Source: Cyclaneusma minus (lineage: Eukaryota; Ascomycota; Leotiomycetes; Marthamycetales; Marthamycetaceae). From it: DNA of 64,000 nt. Positions 22,037 to 34,082 of this stretch are shown piece by piece (position 1 is the first letter of the stretch; the number at the start of each line of letters is the position of its first letter). Both the position numbers and the translations under genes were made by a program. The notes under the pieces are model-generated. The model did no database searches. It was not told where the DNA came from and worked only from the letters and a program-made list of their open reading frames with translations. The DNA lies in assembly GCA_037179335.1 (NCBI GenBank), contig JAKZHN010000064.1:1-64000 (forward strand), written 5' to 3'.

Positions 22037-24348
22037 TCAGGGACTCGTGCCATGGAGAGAAATGACCTTCGGGGACTGCGCTAGACGTCTACAGCAGGAA
22101 GAACTTTCGACAACAGGTCTTTGTGCACGGCGACGTGTACTCAAGTATTCTTTGAGAATTGAGGCTACTGGGTGTGAAACGGTCGAAAACGCTTGTGTGG
22201 ACAAATATACTACACCACCGCATTCGCGGTGAGGTGATTGTGATTCAGGTTGATCCTCAATGGGCATTCTTGTCGACTTGGTTCTGTGTTAACATCCAAA
22301 GGTCGTCAGAAAGGGAGCTTTTATAGCCAGGCACAGGACAGCAGGAGCTGTTCGTTGTGCACACTTTGGGGAAAATTCAATGCTGTAACGAAATTGACAG
22401 CGAGTAGAATGTTCGTCGCTGAACTTTGGTTTCGCCAGCAGGGAAACTCCTCGACAGCGGAAGACTTACTTGATAATGTATTTCCCTCGGCTTTTTGAAA
22501 GATGATGAATCATGTGTACCTAGATAATAGTGGACTTATCAGCTTGGATGGATATACTGGAGCAACGCACTCGCAGTTTAGGTGAGTGACCTTGTGATCC
22601 CCGAATTGTTCTTGAAGTACAGAGGTCGATAGGAAGGTGGCCTTTATAGCCAGAGGAATAGCAGGAGCAGGTAGATTTACCAGCGCCTGCGAAGCAACAC
22701 CCAAACTGCAATCAAGCAACAGCGAGTAAAGTGCCCGATGTTGGCGTTTGCTTTCGACAGCAAAGACACTCTCCGACAGCAGCCGCCCTCGAACAACAAA
22801 GAAATTCCTCGAATCTGCTTTCTGGTACTTTTTGGTAGATGATGGATCTTCTCAGAAAGAAGGACGTAAAATAAACAAATGGAAGAGTACAACTGCAAGA
22901 GCAACTGACACGCAGATGAGTGAAGAGTGATTGGTTGAAAGTAGCCTAATGCTTGATACTGTGAACCGTCGGTCTTCGGAGTTTAAAGATCGTTAGAAAG
23001 AAAGCTTTTATAACCAGCTGCTCCCCAAAGCCTGCCAAGTAGACCTCCAGACTACAGTCAGCTGATACCGAGTAGACGATCCGGCGTTAGCTTCGGTCTC
23101 AACAAAAAAGCGTACTATCGACAGCAGAGGCTTCTCTCGACAACGAACATTTCCTTGGGCTTTCTTGGAAGACAACGAGGTGCATATGGAAGAGGGTATG
23201 GGTTTCAACAATTCAAAGCATGTCCTCTGATAACGCACCCGCGATCGAGCAGTTAGCCCTAAACGAGACTGGTACCATCCAGTAGGTATTGACGATGACC
23301 GTTGTTTTCTCTGACAATAAAAGGTCGATGGGATGATGGCGTTTATAGTTAGATTGCCTGCAGGATTGCTGAGGCTCTTCTATCGGTTAGGACATATACC
23401 GCACGTGGTGTGCACGTGCTTAGCGCCAGGCTAGCTAGCGGGCAGGCTTAGAGCCTTGAGCTCTACCCTGCGCTCTCCTCCCCTCACCTCAGCACAACAA
23501 AAGCCACTCTACTAGCACGATTTTCAAACTCTGGTAGCGAAGAAAAGTGACAGTGGATAGATACTACGATGTTTGCAACTGTTTTAGACGACAAGGAGAA
23601 GCATCGACAGCAAACGTCTATCAACAACATGACCTCTCAACTTGTTCCTGCAAAACATCGAGACTCTTGAACCTAGAAAGCCGCTGGCTTTGCAAAACCT
23701 AGCCATTCCACTAACTTCAGTAGCGTACTCCCAGCCGATTCATTGGCCTTACCCGACTCTCGTCGCCATGTTGGCTACTCCATTCTCCAACCTTCGTTGA
23801 CTTTTTGAAGATAAGTGGGATGGTGACTTATATAGCCAGTTACTCGTGATGGAGCTGCCCCATTGGCGCCTTTACTGTCCCGTGGCCATGAAGATGTGAC
23901 GCCCGAAAGCAAATGCACTGCATAAAATTTGCCCTACTCTCCGACGGCAAGAAGAAGTGTCAACAGCAGACATCTACCAACGACAACAGTATCCCTAGAA
24001 TTTAGTCTCGGCAAAGTAGCAATATGCCGAATCTCATGAATTTGAAAGGTCTTGAGTCAAAGAGCTGAAGGAATACCACAAATCCCCGACGTGGCTACTG
24101 AGCAATGGACCATGAGAAAAGGCATCGTTTGGTCTGTACTTGCTTGTCCAAATATTGCTAGGAAGGCATTTCTTTATGGCTAGATGGCCAGCAAAACAGC
24201 TGCGCTAGCGCTTGCCCTGGATGATGGTCGCAAGGAAGTGACGGTGAGTAGGATCTTCTGGTATTTGCATAAAGCTTCGACAGTGGGAAGAAGTGTCGAC
24301 AGCAGAATCTTTCCACCACGATAGATATTCGTAAGCTTGTGTCAAATT

Positions 24349-25529
24349 TGTCAGCCTGCCATATCAGGCAGCAGCACTAGCTCCTTTATTAGCGCGCCAT
24401 CCCCAGCTCCATAAGAGCTGGCCTTAGCTAGACCTTCCCAATGTCAAGCACCTACGTCCCTCAACAGGTAATAAGCCCTCGCGCTTTTGCGCTCCATTTT
24501 CCTCCAACTCAAAGGGCTAGGCTTCCGTGGGTACCACGTCAACGCCAACTTCAGCTCTATTTTGAGCAAAGGCGGGAGCTGCCTCAAAGTGCCAAGTCAA
24601 GGTTGTTTGCAAGCCCTTTAAGCTGCACCCTCAACCTGGTGGCTTTGAGCATTGCGCTCACCACCCTTAATTTGGTGGCTTTGAGCATTGCGCTTACCAC
24701 TCTCAATCTGGTGGCTTTAAGCATTGCGCTTACCACCTTTAATTTGGTGGCTTTAAGCATTGCGCTCACCATCCTCATAGGCGGGAGCTGCCTTAAAATG
24801 CCAAGTTCTGCTATTTTAGCTGCGCCGCTGAGGCCAGACCAACTAAATAGCCGTGGGCCCTACGATAGTGCCAGACTGCAAGCTTCCCTCCATCTGCGCT
24901 GAGCAGGTCTGAGTAGTAAAGCTGAGCCCCGCTGAGTCAATAAATCATATATTGAACTGGTCGCTCCAATGAATCATATATTAAGCTAAACAGCCTCAAA
25001 GTCCCCCAGGGCACTCGAGAAGCCCTTAAATGCTGAGGCCAGAAATAAGAAAGCCCTCACATGCTGAGGCTACAAAAATCCCTACCAAAGCCCTTGCGGA
25101 GGCCCTACCTTATATTTAAAATATACATCTTTAATAAGCAATATACGCAGCAGAAGCATACAAAGTTTGAGTTAAGGTTATTTTAGAATTAAATGGCTGG
25201 TTTATAAAAATGCATACCAAGTTAAAATTAAAATTATTTTAGAATTAGATGGCTGGTCTACAAGATAAAGCTGTGATTGAATTGGACGGATACAAGGTTA
25301 AGGGGGGTTAGGCTAAAGGGAGTGGTGAATTACCAAAAAAAAATGGGATACATTGGAAGGATTTGGAAGCAAGGAATTAAGGAAAAGCTACAGGGCTAGC
25401 CCTGAAGGGGGTGTCAGCCTGCCACATTAGGCAGCAGCACTAGCTCCTTTATTCGCGCGCCATCCCCAGCTCCACAAGAGCTGGCCTTAGTCAGACCTTC
25501 CCAATGTCAAGCACCTACGTCCCTCAACA
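24349..25529 (+). mobile_element. Small LTR retroelement (TRIM-like), 1,181 bp
   Basis: LTRs at 24349-24466 and 25412-25529 are both 118 bp, begin TGTCAGCCTGCCA and end CTCAACA. Perfect 5-bp duplications AAATT flank them (24344-24348 and 25530-25534). Directly after the 5' LTR is GGTAATAAGCCC, close to the complement of the initiator tRNA-Met anticodon stem (GGTTATGAGCCC), as in copia elements primed by a half-tRNA. A polypurine tract GAAGGGGG precedes the 3' LTR. The 945-bp interior has no reverse transcriptase or integrase, so it must be mobilised in trans. It is inserted in array A. Confidence 0.92.
24630..24773 (+). repeat. 36-bp tandem repeat, four copies, inside the TRIM-like element
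   Basis: Four 36-bp units lie head to tail. In one frame each reads L/F-NLVALSIALTT, within an open frame from 24441 to 24902 that begins in the LTR. The unit is a multiple of three and differences between copies are mostly silent or conservative. Expression is unknown. Confidence 0.75.
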
Positions 25530-25770
25530 AAATTTGGGACATAATGAAACAAGATGTAGAGAATTACAGGCTGTATAAGCTGGATGAACCGCAACGCACT
25601 CGCTCGCATGAGTCTCATTACCATATGACCACAAACCGGCACTTTTTTTCTTTGATGTCCAAAGGTCGTCAGGAAGTGCCCTTTTATAGCTTGCAAATAC
25701 CACGTGGTCTAGCGCTAAGAGATTCTACAGCGATTGAGCGGCGGAGAAATGATAGCAGCGGTGGTTGTTA

Positions 25771-26692
25771 GTGATGTTTGAAGGGGGATTATGAGATGAC
25801 GAAGGAGTCTGTGCGTGGATGCTTGCACTGGGAATAGAAGGTGACTCCGAACCTGTGAGAGCTTATCTCAACACTCAGTGAGCCGGCTCGGGGTGGAATT
25901 TCTTGCACGTAACTTTGGTGCAAACTTAGTATAGGTAAGTGCGAGAAATCCAAGTAATTATGAGAGATCTCGGCAATCGAGAAGAATCCAGATAATCATG
26001 AGAATTTCAAGTCATTGGAAAAGGCTTTGAAGACTTGGTGTGTTAGGTGACGAGGCATCTTGCACACAGAAGAAGTTCCCTCCATGAGGGGGGTCACTCG
26101 GGACTTGACAGAGAGGAACTGACGTGTTCAACGAATGACAGACATAGTGAGTACCTACTGGCTTCGCAACTAGGCCCAGGATAACCTTCAATTGACTTCT
26201 CGGAGCACCGCCTCCGTGTGATGTTTTTGACTTTGTAATTTCCGCATCAACCAAGACACGAGATCCGCCGTTGTGGCAAGACGGGAAAGATGTTCACAGC
26301 CATCAACTGACTGAGATCGATAGACCCAAAAGCTCATCAGTGACAGTCTCAAGTCATGAAAGAGGTACGGAACAGTAGACTCAGGTAGAGAGTAAACATA
26401 TTTTTCTTTTCCCTCGTCGACCGTAGTCGTAGCCCATAGATCAATTACCAATTACATATATCATAATATCCGCCCATTACATATCAAAATTCCAGCAAGC
26501 AGCAGACGCAGCGGCGCAAAAGGTATCGTAAGCAGGAATACGCCGCCCAGCGACACAAGACACCAACAATGCCGCGATTCAAATGTCTCCCAATCTTCCA
26601 GACACGTGTCTCAGATGTTTTCCCCTCTTCTCAGATAAAAATGAACACTTTGTGTATGTGTATGTGACATGTGGGAAAGCTCTCGAGGAGTC
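25771..26692. other. Intergenic with minisatellite-like tract
   Basis: 25925-26035 contains AAGTAATTATGAGAGAT / AGATAATCATGAGAATT-like repeats of the same general kind as at 18.6 kb. No gene is recognised. It ends in the 3' flank of the acetate transporter gene. Confidence 0.4.
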
Positions 26693-28020
26693 TTAGACAG
26701 TCTCGCGCTCAGTCTTTGCGCGTGCCTCGCGGGCTTTTTCCGACCAGGGGAAGTGCGCGACAGGGATGATGAAGAAGGAGTTGCTGTTCACGGAAAAATG
26801 TCAGCACAAGTCTCGTTGATATGTCTTTTCAGCGCAAACAAGAATTCACAAGAAAGGAGTCGACTCGACATGGAACGAAAAAGAAGCTGCGCAGACAGAA
26901 GAAAGGGGGCAGCTGAAATCCATGACTCGGGTAGAACCATCTTGGCGCGTTCCAAAAAAGCAACGTCGCCAGCGACTCCACATCTCCAGAGCCTCGGCTA
27001 TCCAACGGCCCGAGCTCGTCTTGCATGATGTGTGCAGCGCATCGCAAGTGACGTGTAACACGACCCAAGACACGCATATTGCCCGAAAAACAATCGAGCA
27101 GCTGCCTCCTGCGGACGACCGAATGCGATAGAGCATGCGAGATGAGATTGTGTACTGACCTGCTATCGGCGATACCCGCCAGCGCATTGTACCACGCCAG
27201 GAAAGCAGCCAAGAGACCAAAGTAGCCTCCTGCGCGGTTCAGATCGTTGTACGATTTGCCGAGTCCTTGTTGGAATTCGGCGATGGCGAGGAACATGAAG
27301 GCGAGGTCGAGGGTGAAGAAGAGCATGAAGAAGGCGACCGTAGACCGCAGCGTGCAGAGAAGGAGAATGAAGGTGAAGATAAACCAGCCGATTAGGTAGA
27401 AGCCGAGCGCGTTGTGTAGTTCGCTGTCACTGGTGTAGGCGGCGGCGATGTCGAACCCACCTGGGGTTTGGATGATGGCGTAGGAAATCCAGAAACCGCC
27501 GTAGGATGAGAGAGCTGTGGCACCGAAAGTGTTGCCAACGGCCATTTCCCTGCGGAATCGAGATTAGATATTGTCTATATGGTGTCTTGCCCTGTGTCTT
27601 GCCAAGGGGTGACATGGAATGGGTGCTTTGTGCTACTTACCACATGCCGGCAAGCAATTGAACGAGACCTCCGTAGGCATAGGCAGAGCCCACCACGATG
27701 TTGGGAACAGTGGAACCGCGAGCGTTGACATTGACCAGAGAGAGGATGAAAGTGGTGAGGGCGAAACCGCAGAGTCCCAAGGGAGCTGGATTACCGAACT
27801 TGCGCCCAGTCGTGGGTTTGTAGAGACCAGGTTGGAATTCACCACCAAAAGCTGGGAATCGAGCACTCTCGCCTGTGTTGACGTGTGCTAATGGGTTTCC
27901 GCCGTAATCGTAGCGTCGTTGAGCTGGGATCCCAGCGCCGGCGCTGTTGGCATGGTCGTGAGAGGAGGTGTTGTCATATTCCTTGTTGAGCGCCGGGTCG
28001 GCGGTGGCAGTGGTCGACAT
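26693..28020 (-). CDS. GPR1/FUN34/YaaH family acetate transporter
   Basis: Exons 28020-27641, 27549-27160 and 26783-26693 encode 286 residues. After a polar N-terminus comes FGNPAPLGLCGFALTTF, carrying the family signature NPAPLGL, and then about six membrane spans (TTFILSLVNV, YAYGGLVQLLAGMWEMAVGNTFGATAL, GGFWISYAIIQTPGGFDI, ALGFYLIGWFIFTFILLL, STVAFFMLFFTLDLAFMFLA, AGGYFGLLAAFLAWYNALAGI). The last exon ends FPWSEKAREARAKTERETV. Relatives (yeast Ato2, Aspergillus AcpA) import acetate or export ammonium at the plasma membrane. Intron 2 is 376 bp, unusually long here, and stays open in frame for about 110 codons. A TATATA box at about 28170 and a CCAAT box lie upstream, about 150 bp from the ATG. 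Confidence 0.93.
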
Positions 28021-28698
28021 GGTGAGTGAAGTAAGGCGAGCTTTGGAGTAGTGAAGAGGATAAAACTACTTGGTGGGGTGGATGCGGCGGCGGCGAGGTG
28101 AGGATGGTTAGCGAGCTGGGAAGCGACAGAGAAGACAAGCAGCGGTAGGGCTAAGAGGGGGACAGCTGGATATATAGCATTGGCACGACACGAGCACTAG
28201 CCCGCAGACTATATTGCTCGAGTCTGTTAATCTGGGGGACGGCATGGGGACGGCAAGGCTAGTCCAATAAGAGCATGGGGGGGTGACAAGGGTGAAGCGG
28301 TTGCCAACAAGCTTGTGGGGCGTGGCCCAGGAAGTGGCATAAGTAGCTAGAAATGGAATGGCCTATCGTCCTACGGGACCTGGCTTGGTGGTTAGTGCTT
28401 TTGTTATCGAACCTTATGCCCACGCTCTAGGACCGAAGGGGCAATGAATGACACGAGCTAGGATAGCCGGTGACCAGAGTCCGGGGAGTCAGCGGACAAA
28501 ACGGTAGTCCATAAAGTGCTAGCCGAAGTATACTTTCCATAATACTTATTGGTTCAAAAGTATGAGATTTCCTTTTTCGGACGCGCTACTTAGGTAAGAA
28601 AAGCTCTGACCACCCCATTAAAAGTCTGAGTAAATTGCCTATTTAGCCAATAGCAAATCTCTATGCTAAAGCTTACTTAATCGTTACTATTGTCCGCC
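28021..28698. other. Promoter region of the acetate transporter and spacer
   Basis: It contains the minus-strand TATATA (about 28170) and CCAAT boxes for the gene at 28020, then unrecognised sequence up to 28698. Confidence 0.4.
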
Positions 28699-29409
28699 AT
28701 GCCAATTCTTCAGCACGGCCACGGCTCATGTCCGACGAGTGCGAGGGATAGATTGAACGCTGATGGGGTTCGCATCCGCAATTATGCAGTCCGTAATTAT
28801 GCAGTCCGTTTCTTCACGCCCTGCACGTACTGGGCTCCGGCGAGGGTGGGGGGCCAGAGGAGGCAAGTGTGGCAGATCATATTAATTGAGGACTTAAGGC
28901 CGGGCGGGCAGCCGACACGCCATTTGCTGGGGGTCGACGGCCCGGAGGATGAGAGGATGGATACAGATGCATGGCCGAGTCTACGGCACAGTCTGGGTGT
29001 CATGATTGGCCTCCCGACGACATGGGGCTCCTCCGACAATGCTGGATTTCATGGGAGACTTCGCGCCCTTTGGCAGCACACAGATGCGTTGAAGTTGTGC
29101 AGCTTCGTTGCGCAAGAGCTTGTCTCGACAAGCCATCCCATCAGTAAACTGTTGAATCGTTCATCCCACTCACCTTGGCCCGTAAGACATTCCCGGTGCA
29201 ATTCATGCTTTTTCGGCTTCGCAGCCATTGCTTTTGGCTTCAAGCAAAACAAAGTAAATTGGTGGGAATCGAGACTCGAAAAGGACTGCCAACCGGCCTG
29301 TGCTGTAATTGAGGACTTCGTGAACTACGCCCTCTTTCTTCCCGACCCCTTTCCTAGAAAGACGGCGATTTCGACGAGAGTATTTAATTTCAAGATCGGT
29401 AGCAGCTAA
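28699..29409 (+). CDS. Uncertain hypothetical ORF, 236 codons
   Basis: An uninterrupted frame starts at ATG 28699 and ends with TAA at 29409. Near its start it carries a 15-bp in-frame duplication (RNYAV twice). The C-terminal part (NKVNWWESRLEKDCQPACAVIEDFVNYALFLPDPFPRK) looks more protein-like than the middle. Part of the minus strand is also open. I recognise no domain, signal peptide or membrane segment, and no promoter motif stands out. It may be chance or a fragment of a repeated element. Confidence 0.3.
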   Translation: MPILQHGHGSCPTSARDRLNADGVRIRNYAVRNYAVRFFTPCTYWAPARVGGQRRQVWQIILIEDLRPGGQPTRHLLGVDGPEDERMDTDAWPSLRHSLGVMIGLPTTWGSSDNAGFHGRLRALWQHTDALKLCSFVAQELVSTSHPISKLLNRSSHSPWPVRHSRCNSCFFGFAAIAFGFKQNKVNWWESRLEKDCQPACAVIEDFVNYALFLPDPFPRKTAISTRVFNFKIGSS

Positions 29410-32400
29410 AGGCTCTCTTCTGAGAAGGGGTAGAAGAGAGCGGCGCAGTTTACGGAGTCCTCAATTAAATTTGTTCAACTGCTGCCAAAAACAAAGACCG
29501 GATGATGCTTGGGTCGCGACAACAAGCCGTTCGAGACGCTGCGGCTAAGGCGCTGGTCGAAGTCCAGCATTGGTACCTTAAACTCAGTGCGGCCAAGGGA
29601 GTGAGCAAGCTTCAATATCCAACTCACCTGTCTACCTATCCTTTGAAACAATTGAAATATTCTCCGAGGCCGTGGTCGAGATCAGGCTGATCAGCACTAT
29701 TGATGTGCTCGGACGCGGGACCGTCAGAGTTGGCAGCAATTCGCAGAGCTCGCGCGGTGCTCACAGCGCAACACAAGTCGCCGTTCTGGATCCAGCGGAC
29801 ACGGTCATAACAAACAAGAATTGAAGTGCGGGTTCGTTTCAGCTTCTGGCAGCCTTCTGGACCGCAGGACGTTGAAGGGAGGCTGGCCTTGGCCGTGGAC
29901 AAGAGCTGCCCCCAAAGCTTGATCGACCGACATCTGCGGAGATGCAATTTCGCCTGGATGCAGGAATCTCCAACTCCTGAGCTCGTACTCGTCGTCTCCT
30001 TTGCGGGGAGATTCGTAAGGCGACGATCCTGTGGAACGGGTGGAGACGTCCAGAAGCAGGCGGCGCGACGATTGAGGGAGTGACGCCGACGCGACTTTTC
30101 TAACGTCGATGATGTTTTTTGCAAAAGGCGACTTTTTGGTGATGCAGGAATCAAGTGTGGCGGAGTGCGGCCCGCTCGCTCCGACGCTAGGCCAGACCAC
30201 GGCCTCAATCTCAGCTCGCTCTCGTATTCTCCGCTTCTTCTCTTCTTCTCTTCTTCTCACAGCCTGAAACTTTCCACCGTGCCGCCATCACATCGTTTTA
30301 ATTTCACCCACCCACGGCAGGCCGCAGTTCATTGCTTATTCAAGTTATTTATATCGGCCTGAATTCTTCTTCAAAACCTACTTCTGACCAACCATCCATT
30401 TGTTTCAGCTTTCACATGCTCCACCAAGTCCCAAACGACGTGTGTCACTTTCCGCCTGCAGCATCTTGCTTCTCAGCCCGACCATGCTGACAAGCACTGC
30501 ATGTCCTGCTTCCTAGCCCAGAAGGAAGGCGCTATTTTTATTCCTATTTCACCGAAGGAAGACCTAAAATCCCTCTACTTCCCGGACTGTTCACCGGCCA
30601 TCCTCTGCCATGAGCCGCTGGCTACCTCCCGCATTTCCTCTCGCCCGAGCAGCACCACGTCCGGACAAATGCCACAACCGCTGACACTGTAGCATCAATT
30701 TGCAACCGCCAGACGCGCGACTCCAAGTTTCAAGTACCAAGTACCAAGTCAGCCTCAGCGGGTTCTAGACTCCACCGTTCCCTCATCACAACCAAACCAA
30801 ATTCTCCGTGATTGACATGATCACACAACCAACGTGCACCTCGCCAATCGGACACCCTCAAGCCCTCAAAAGCCCCCCGTCGCGCCATACTCCCCTCCCC
30901 CAGGTCAAACGACTGCAAATTCGCAAGTCGCAATGGTCGCTTGGAGGAGTTAGGCATTCGGAGAAATATACGGCACGGAACACGCCATCTTGTATCAACA
31001 TCCTTGGCTGTTCAGCTCGGTGAAGAAACGCATGCAGTGTGCTTCGGCTCACGCAGCCGAGTGGACCTTACCACTGTGCTGGTAGCTGTCAGGACGGAAG
31101 AACCCCCCTTTTGGGGATGACCCTAAATTACTAACACTTCTTTGCCCCTATTTCCACAGCATTACGACGGCTCGATATAGGGCATCAGGACCACTGGCCT
31201 CGCTTCTCAAGAGACCAACACGACAGAGACACGTGGTGTGTCCTGCATAGGACCCTGAACCGCGCCACAAGTCAAAATAAGGATGTGTTTCCTCTGTCAC
31301 TTCTCTTGCGCATATCTCAGCTTCATATGCCGTCCCAGAAACCCAAGTGTTGTTAGCCTACATACCGCATGCAGCTTACAGGCAGGTCGCAGATCGATGT
31401 CGATGTCGGATCCAAGCGCACCAGTGAGGGCTGCACTGGAACGAAGCACCGCATTATTCCAGAGCACCACTCAACGGCCTGCTCATTCCGGAAGCCTTCC
31501 TTTACGGAGATACCAATGCCGATGCATTGGATGGCTGACGGCCTGCGCGTTTCATCCGCCTATTGCGTCCCGAAACCTCGTCACGTTACAAATATCACTG
31601 CTCGATATGATAGCTCGAGGCCTCGACTCTTTCGAGTCGTCGACTCTTAACTCCGGCCCCCGATGTTTCTCGCCCTTCAACTTCTACTGGAATGGACCAG
31701 CACTAATACGCTACAAGCTAATCCCTAGCATCAACACCGTCGACACCAACTAGTTCTCAGCGAATCAGAAAATCCATCCGACTTCCCAGCTTCCCCATAC
31801 CCCAGATTTCTCCACAAACTACAAACGCCTAGCTCAACTCTAGTCCATGCTGTCATCTACCGGGTACATGGAACTTCGAATTCATCCAATCGCACGCCTC
31901 ACCCAGCCTCCTTTACCCTAGACTTGGCTAAAAAAGAAGCTTTCACGATCGTGAACCTAATCTCAGGGCAGCCCATGTCCCCGGGACACTTCGAGACTTT
32001 CAAGGCTTTACATCACGAGGGCTGAAAAGGCGCTGTCTGTCGCATCGTATTTGAAATCCCCATTCCCTGGATCAAGGATCTAGCTCCGAGGCCGACGCTT
32101 GAGGTGGATGGCTTTCTGACGCACCATAGAACCTGCCCAACCAGAAAGAACTGGAATTCCGGACCAAAGGTGAGCGGTTCAGCCAACGCCTCGAGCTCGA
32201 TATGAAAGCGACCATAAGTATTTGCAGCTGGTTAAATGACTCATCTCTATGACCATATCCGACCCGAGAGATCTGCTCAACCCAAACGAACGGTCTCGAG
32301 CTCGAGTAAGTCAATGCGGACAAAACTACACTACCCCACACCCGCCACCCACGACCAAAAAGCCTCACTAACCCAGCATTACCCCACAAACTCCACAAAA

Positions 32401-33091
32401 TTCATGACATCCGTCTATCCCCAAGCGGTCAAGCATACCAAAGCCAGCGAATCCCGGATCACCGCTCACATGAACAACGCCAAAACGGGACAGCTCATCG
32501 ACAACTTCGATACTACCTGCTATAGGTAAGCATCAAGCTTTCCCATATGCAGCGCACTTGGTTGCATTAGATTCGGCAGTCGGCAGCACTAGCATGGGTG
32601 AGCTTGGTAACTAGAATACATGGATAGGTATGAAGTAGTACGCTGCGTCATCTTAAGGTTGGCTGGACCCTGATGACGATGTTGCGGCCTTGTTGGTCAT
32701 GTGGGAAGCGGCTCTTTTTGGCATTTCATGCTAGAGTACTGTCTTCTGTCTGTCTTGTTGGACCACAGAGTAACTGCGATTATGTCACTGACGGAATTGC
32801 TTCTGAGCCTACTTGCAAGCGAATTATTTGAGTAGCATTCCTCTTCACGACTGGCAGCTAGGCTCACTAGGGATTGAATTGATTTAGAGTACTAAAAGAG
32901 GTAAGTTCCCAAGCGTTCTCGGACTTGAAACCCTTTTTTTCGTGCTGCCATTATAGGCACCTCGTATCTTGCCATTCTTCACCCTCCTCCATCCACCTCT
33001 GATCAGAATGTTATGAGCATCAGCGTTAGCTATTGCAGGATCAATGCTGTCCCAGACAGTCCCACTCCCAATCCGAACTGGAACCGCCGAT
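29410..33091. other. Gene-poor interval
   Basis: Overlapping frames on both strands (for example minus 29636-30208 and 29805-30260) carry no recognisable domain and compete with each other. 30210-30260 is a CTTCTT-rich tract. Short frames at 31283-31753 and 32236-32529 are unconvincing. No RNA gene is seen. Confidence 0.4.
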
Positions 33092-34082
33092 CTACCCTCC
33101 GAACAACCAATTCAGTCCCGCTCTGGTCCTCGACACAGACTGGGAGTCCCGGTCTGAGTCTTGGACCCGACTGTTTGCAATAAGCCGAGGTGTGTCGCGA
33201 ATAGCCTTCAAGCATTCTTCTGTCCTCTGTTCATCTGCATTCAACCATCGAAGCTTCATGGTCTTCCTCTCCTCCCCCCAAGCAACACTAACTTGCAGTT
33301 TCTCGGCAGTCATCTCGGTGCAGCCCTCAGACGCGCCTATGAAATTAGCGAAGTGGCGCATGCCGAAGCAGTCAAGTCCTGCGAGAAGAGCCTGCTTCAT
33401 GTTCTTGTGTCGTGGCGGAGGTAGCCATGCTTCCAAGTCGAGTCGGTCTTGTAGGAGAACAGAGGCTAGCTCTTTGGGGTCATCTGCCCTCAGCAGGCGG
33501 CGAAGGACGGCATATTGGCGATCGTTTTCCTTGCGATGCTGATAGAGCTCGATGAGTTCTAGGGCGTCGTCCCATTGCAGTCCTGCTGCTATACCGACAG
33601 TCTTAATTCGAGTCTGGAGCAAACGTCTCAATATCGTTGACAAGGCCTTCATCGTCGTCGAACTCTTGCAAAACCTCTTCCCACTCTTTGTCGGCGAACC
33701 GCACTGCACACTCGGTCGAAGGGAATGCATTGTTCTTCACCATCTCTCTTTCGCAAGTTCGAAGGTGGTCCAGAGTGTCTGCCATGTAGTTGGCCTAGTG
33801 GAGCAGGACTCGACTGGCACGCAATTCATCTTTCCCCCGGCGAGCCTCCAACGGATGCAAAGCTGATAGACACCAGCCCCCCGCAATGGACTTTCCCAAC
33901 GATTCCTGCCGATTTTCGAACATGTAGCTTGACGTCGATGCCTGGTAAATCCTGCAACGGCTCCCATGTGGACCAATAGAGCCCTGAGCTTTTTTCCCAG
34001 GGTAAGTTCCCCGTATGTTATCTAGCGAGCCGCATGAATACCGTCGTAGTAGGGTTGCTGGAGCAGAGTTGTCGGCGTCCAT
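33092..34082 (-). pseudogene. Hypothetical protein, frame-broken; relative of the gene at 34916
   Basis: A TATA-like TATATAA (about 34142-34148) precedes ATG 34082. After 13 codons a 53-bp intron (34041-33989, GTATTC donor) restores a sensible frame (GLYWSTWEPLQDLPGIDVKL). A second intron ending in CCACTAG near 33790 would join it to ANYMADTLDHLRTCEREM. That frame stops with TAA near 33601. The C-terminal half continues in a different frame (LQWDDALELIELYQHRKEND, LASVLLQDRLDLEAWLPPPRHKNMK) to TAG at 33092. I found no splice pair that joins the two frames, so a frameshift is inferred. LELIELYQH...RLDLEAWLPPPRHKNMKQ parallels AIKLYQH...RFSLKNWTPPSKYNAIKE in the neighbouring plus-strand gene. 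Function unknown. Confidence 0.55.

Larger units (their letters stand above)
22037..25770 (-). repeat. Array A: tandem TATA-bearing modules
   Basis: Modules with a minus-strand GGCTATAAAAGC-type TATA box lie near 22319, 22642, 23005, 23341, 23827, 24171 and 25680. Each is flanked downstream by GACGACCTTTGGA-like sequence. Steps are 323, 363, 336, 486, 344 and 1,509 bp. The last falls to 323 bp when the 1,181-bp LTR element and its 5-bp duplication are removed. TCGACAGCAG boxes recur near 22103, 22756, 23108, 23603, 23960 and 24290. Short frames after some TATA boxes share only traces (ECVAPVYPSK at about 22558, SECVAVHPAYT at about 25580), so a decayed peptide gene is possible but unproven. 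Confidence 0.6.

Noticed and set aside
22037..22267. 76-codon minus-strand frame just downstream of a TATA module
   Set aside because: Neighbouring modules do not encode a matching peptide beyond a few residues, so it is not called as a gene; it is treated as part of array A.
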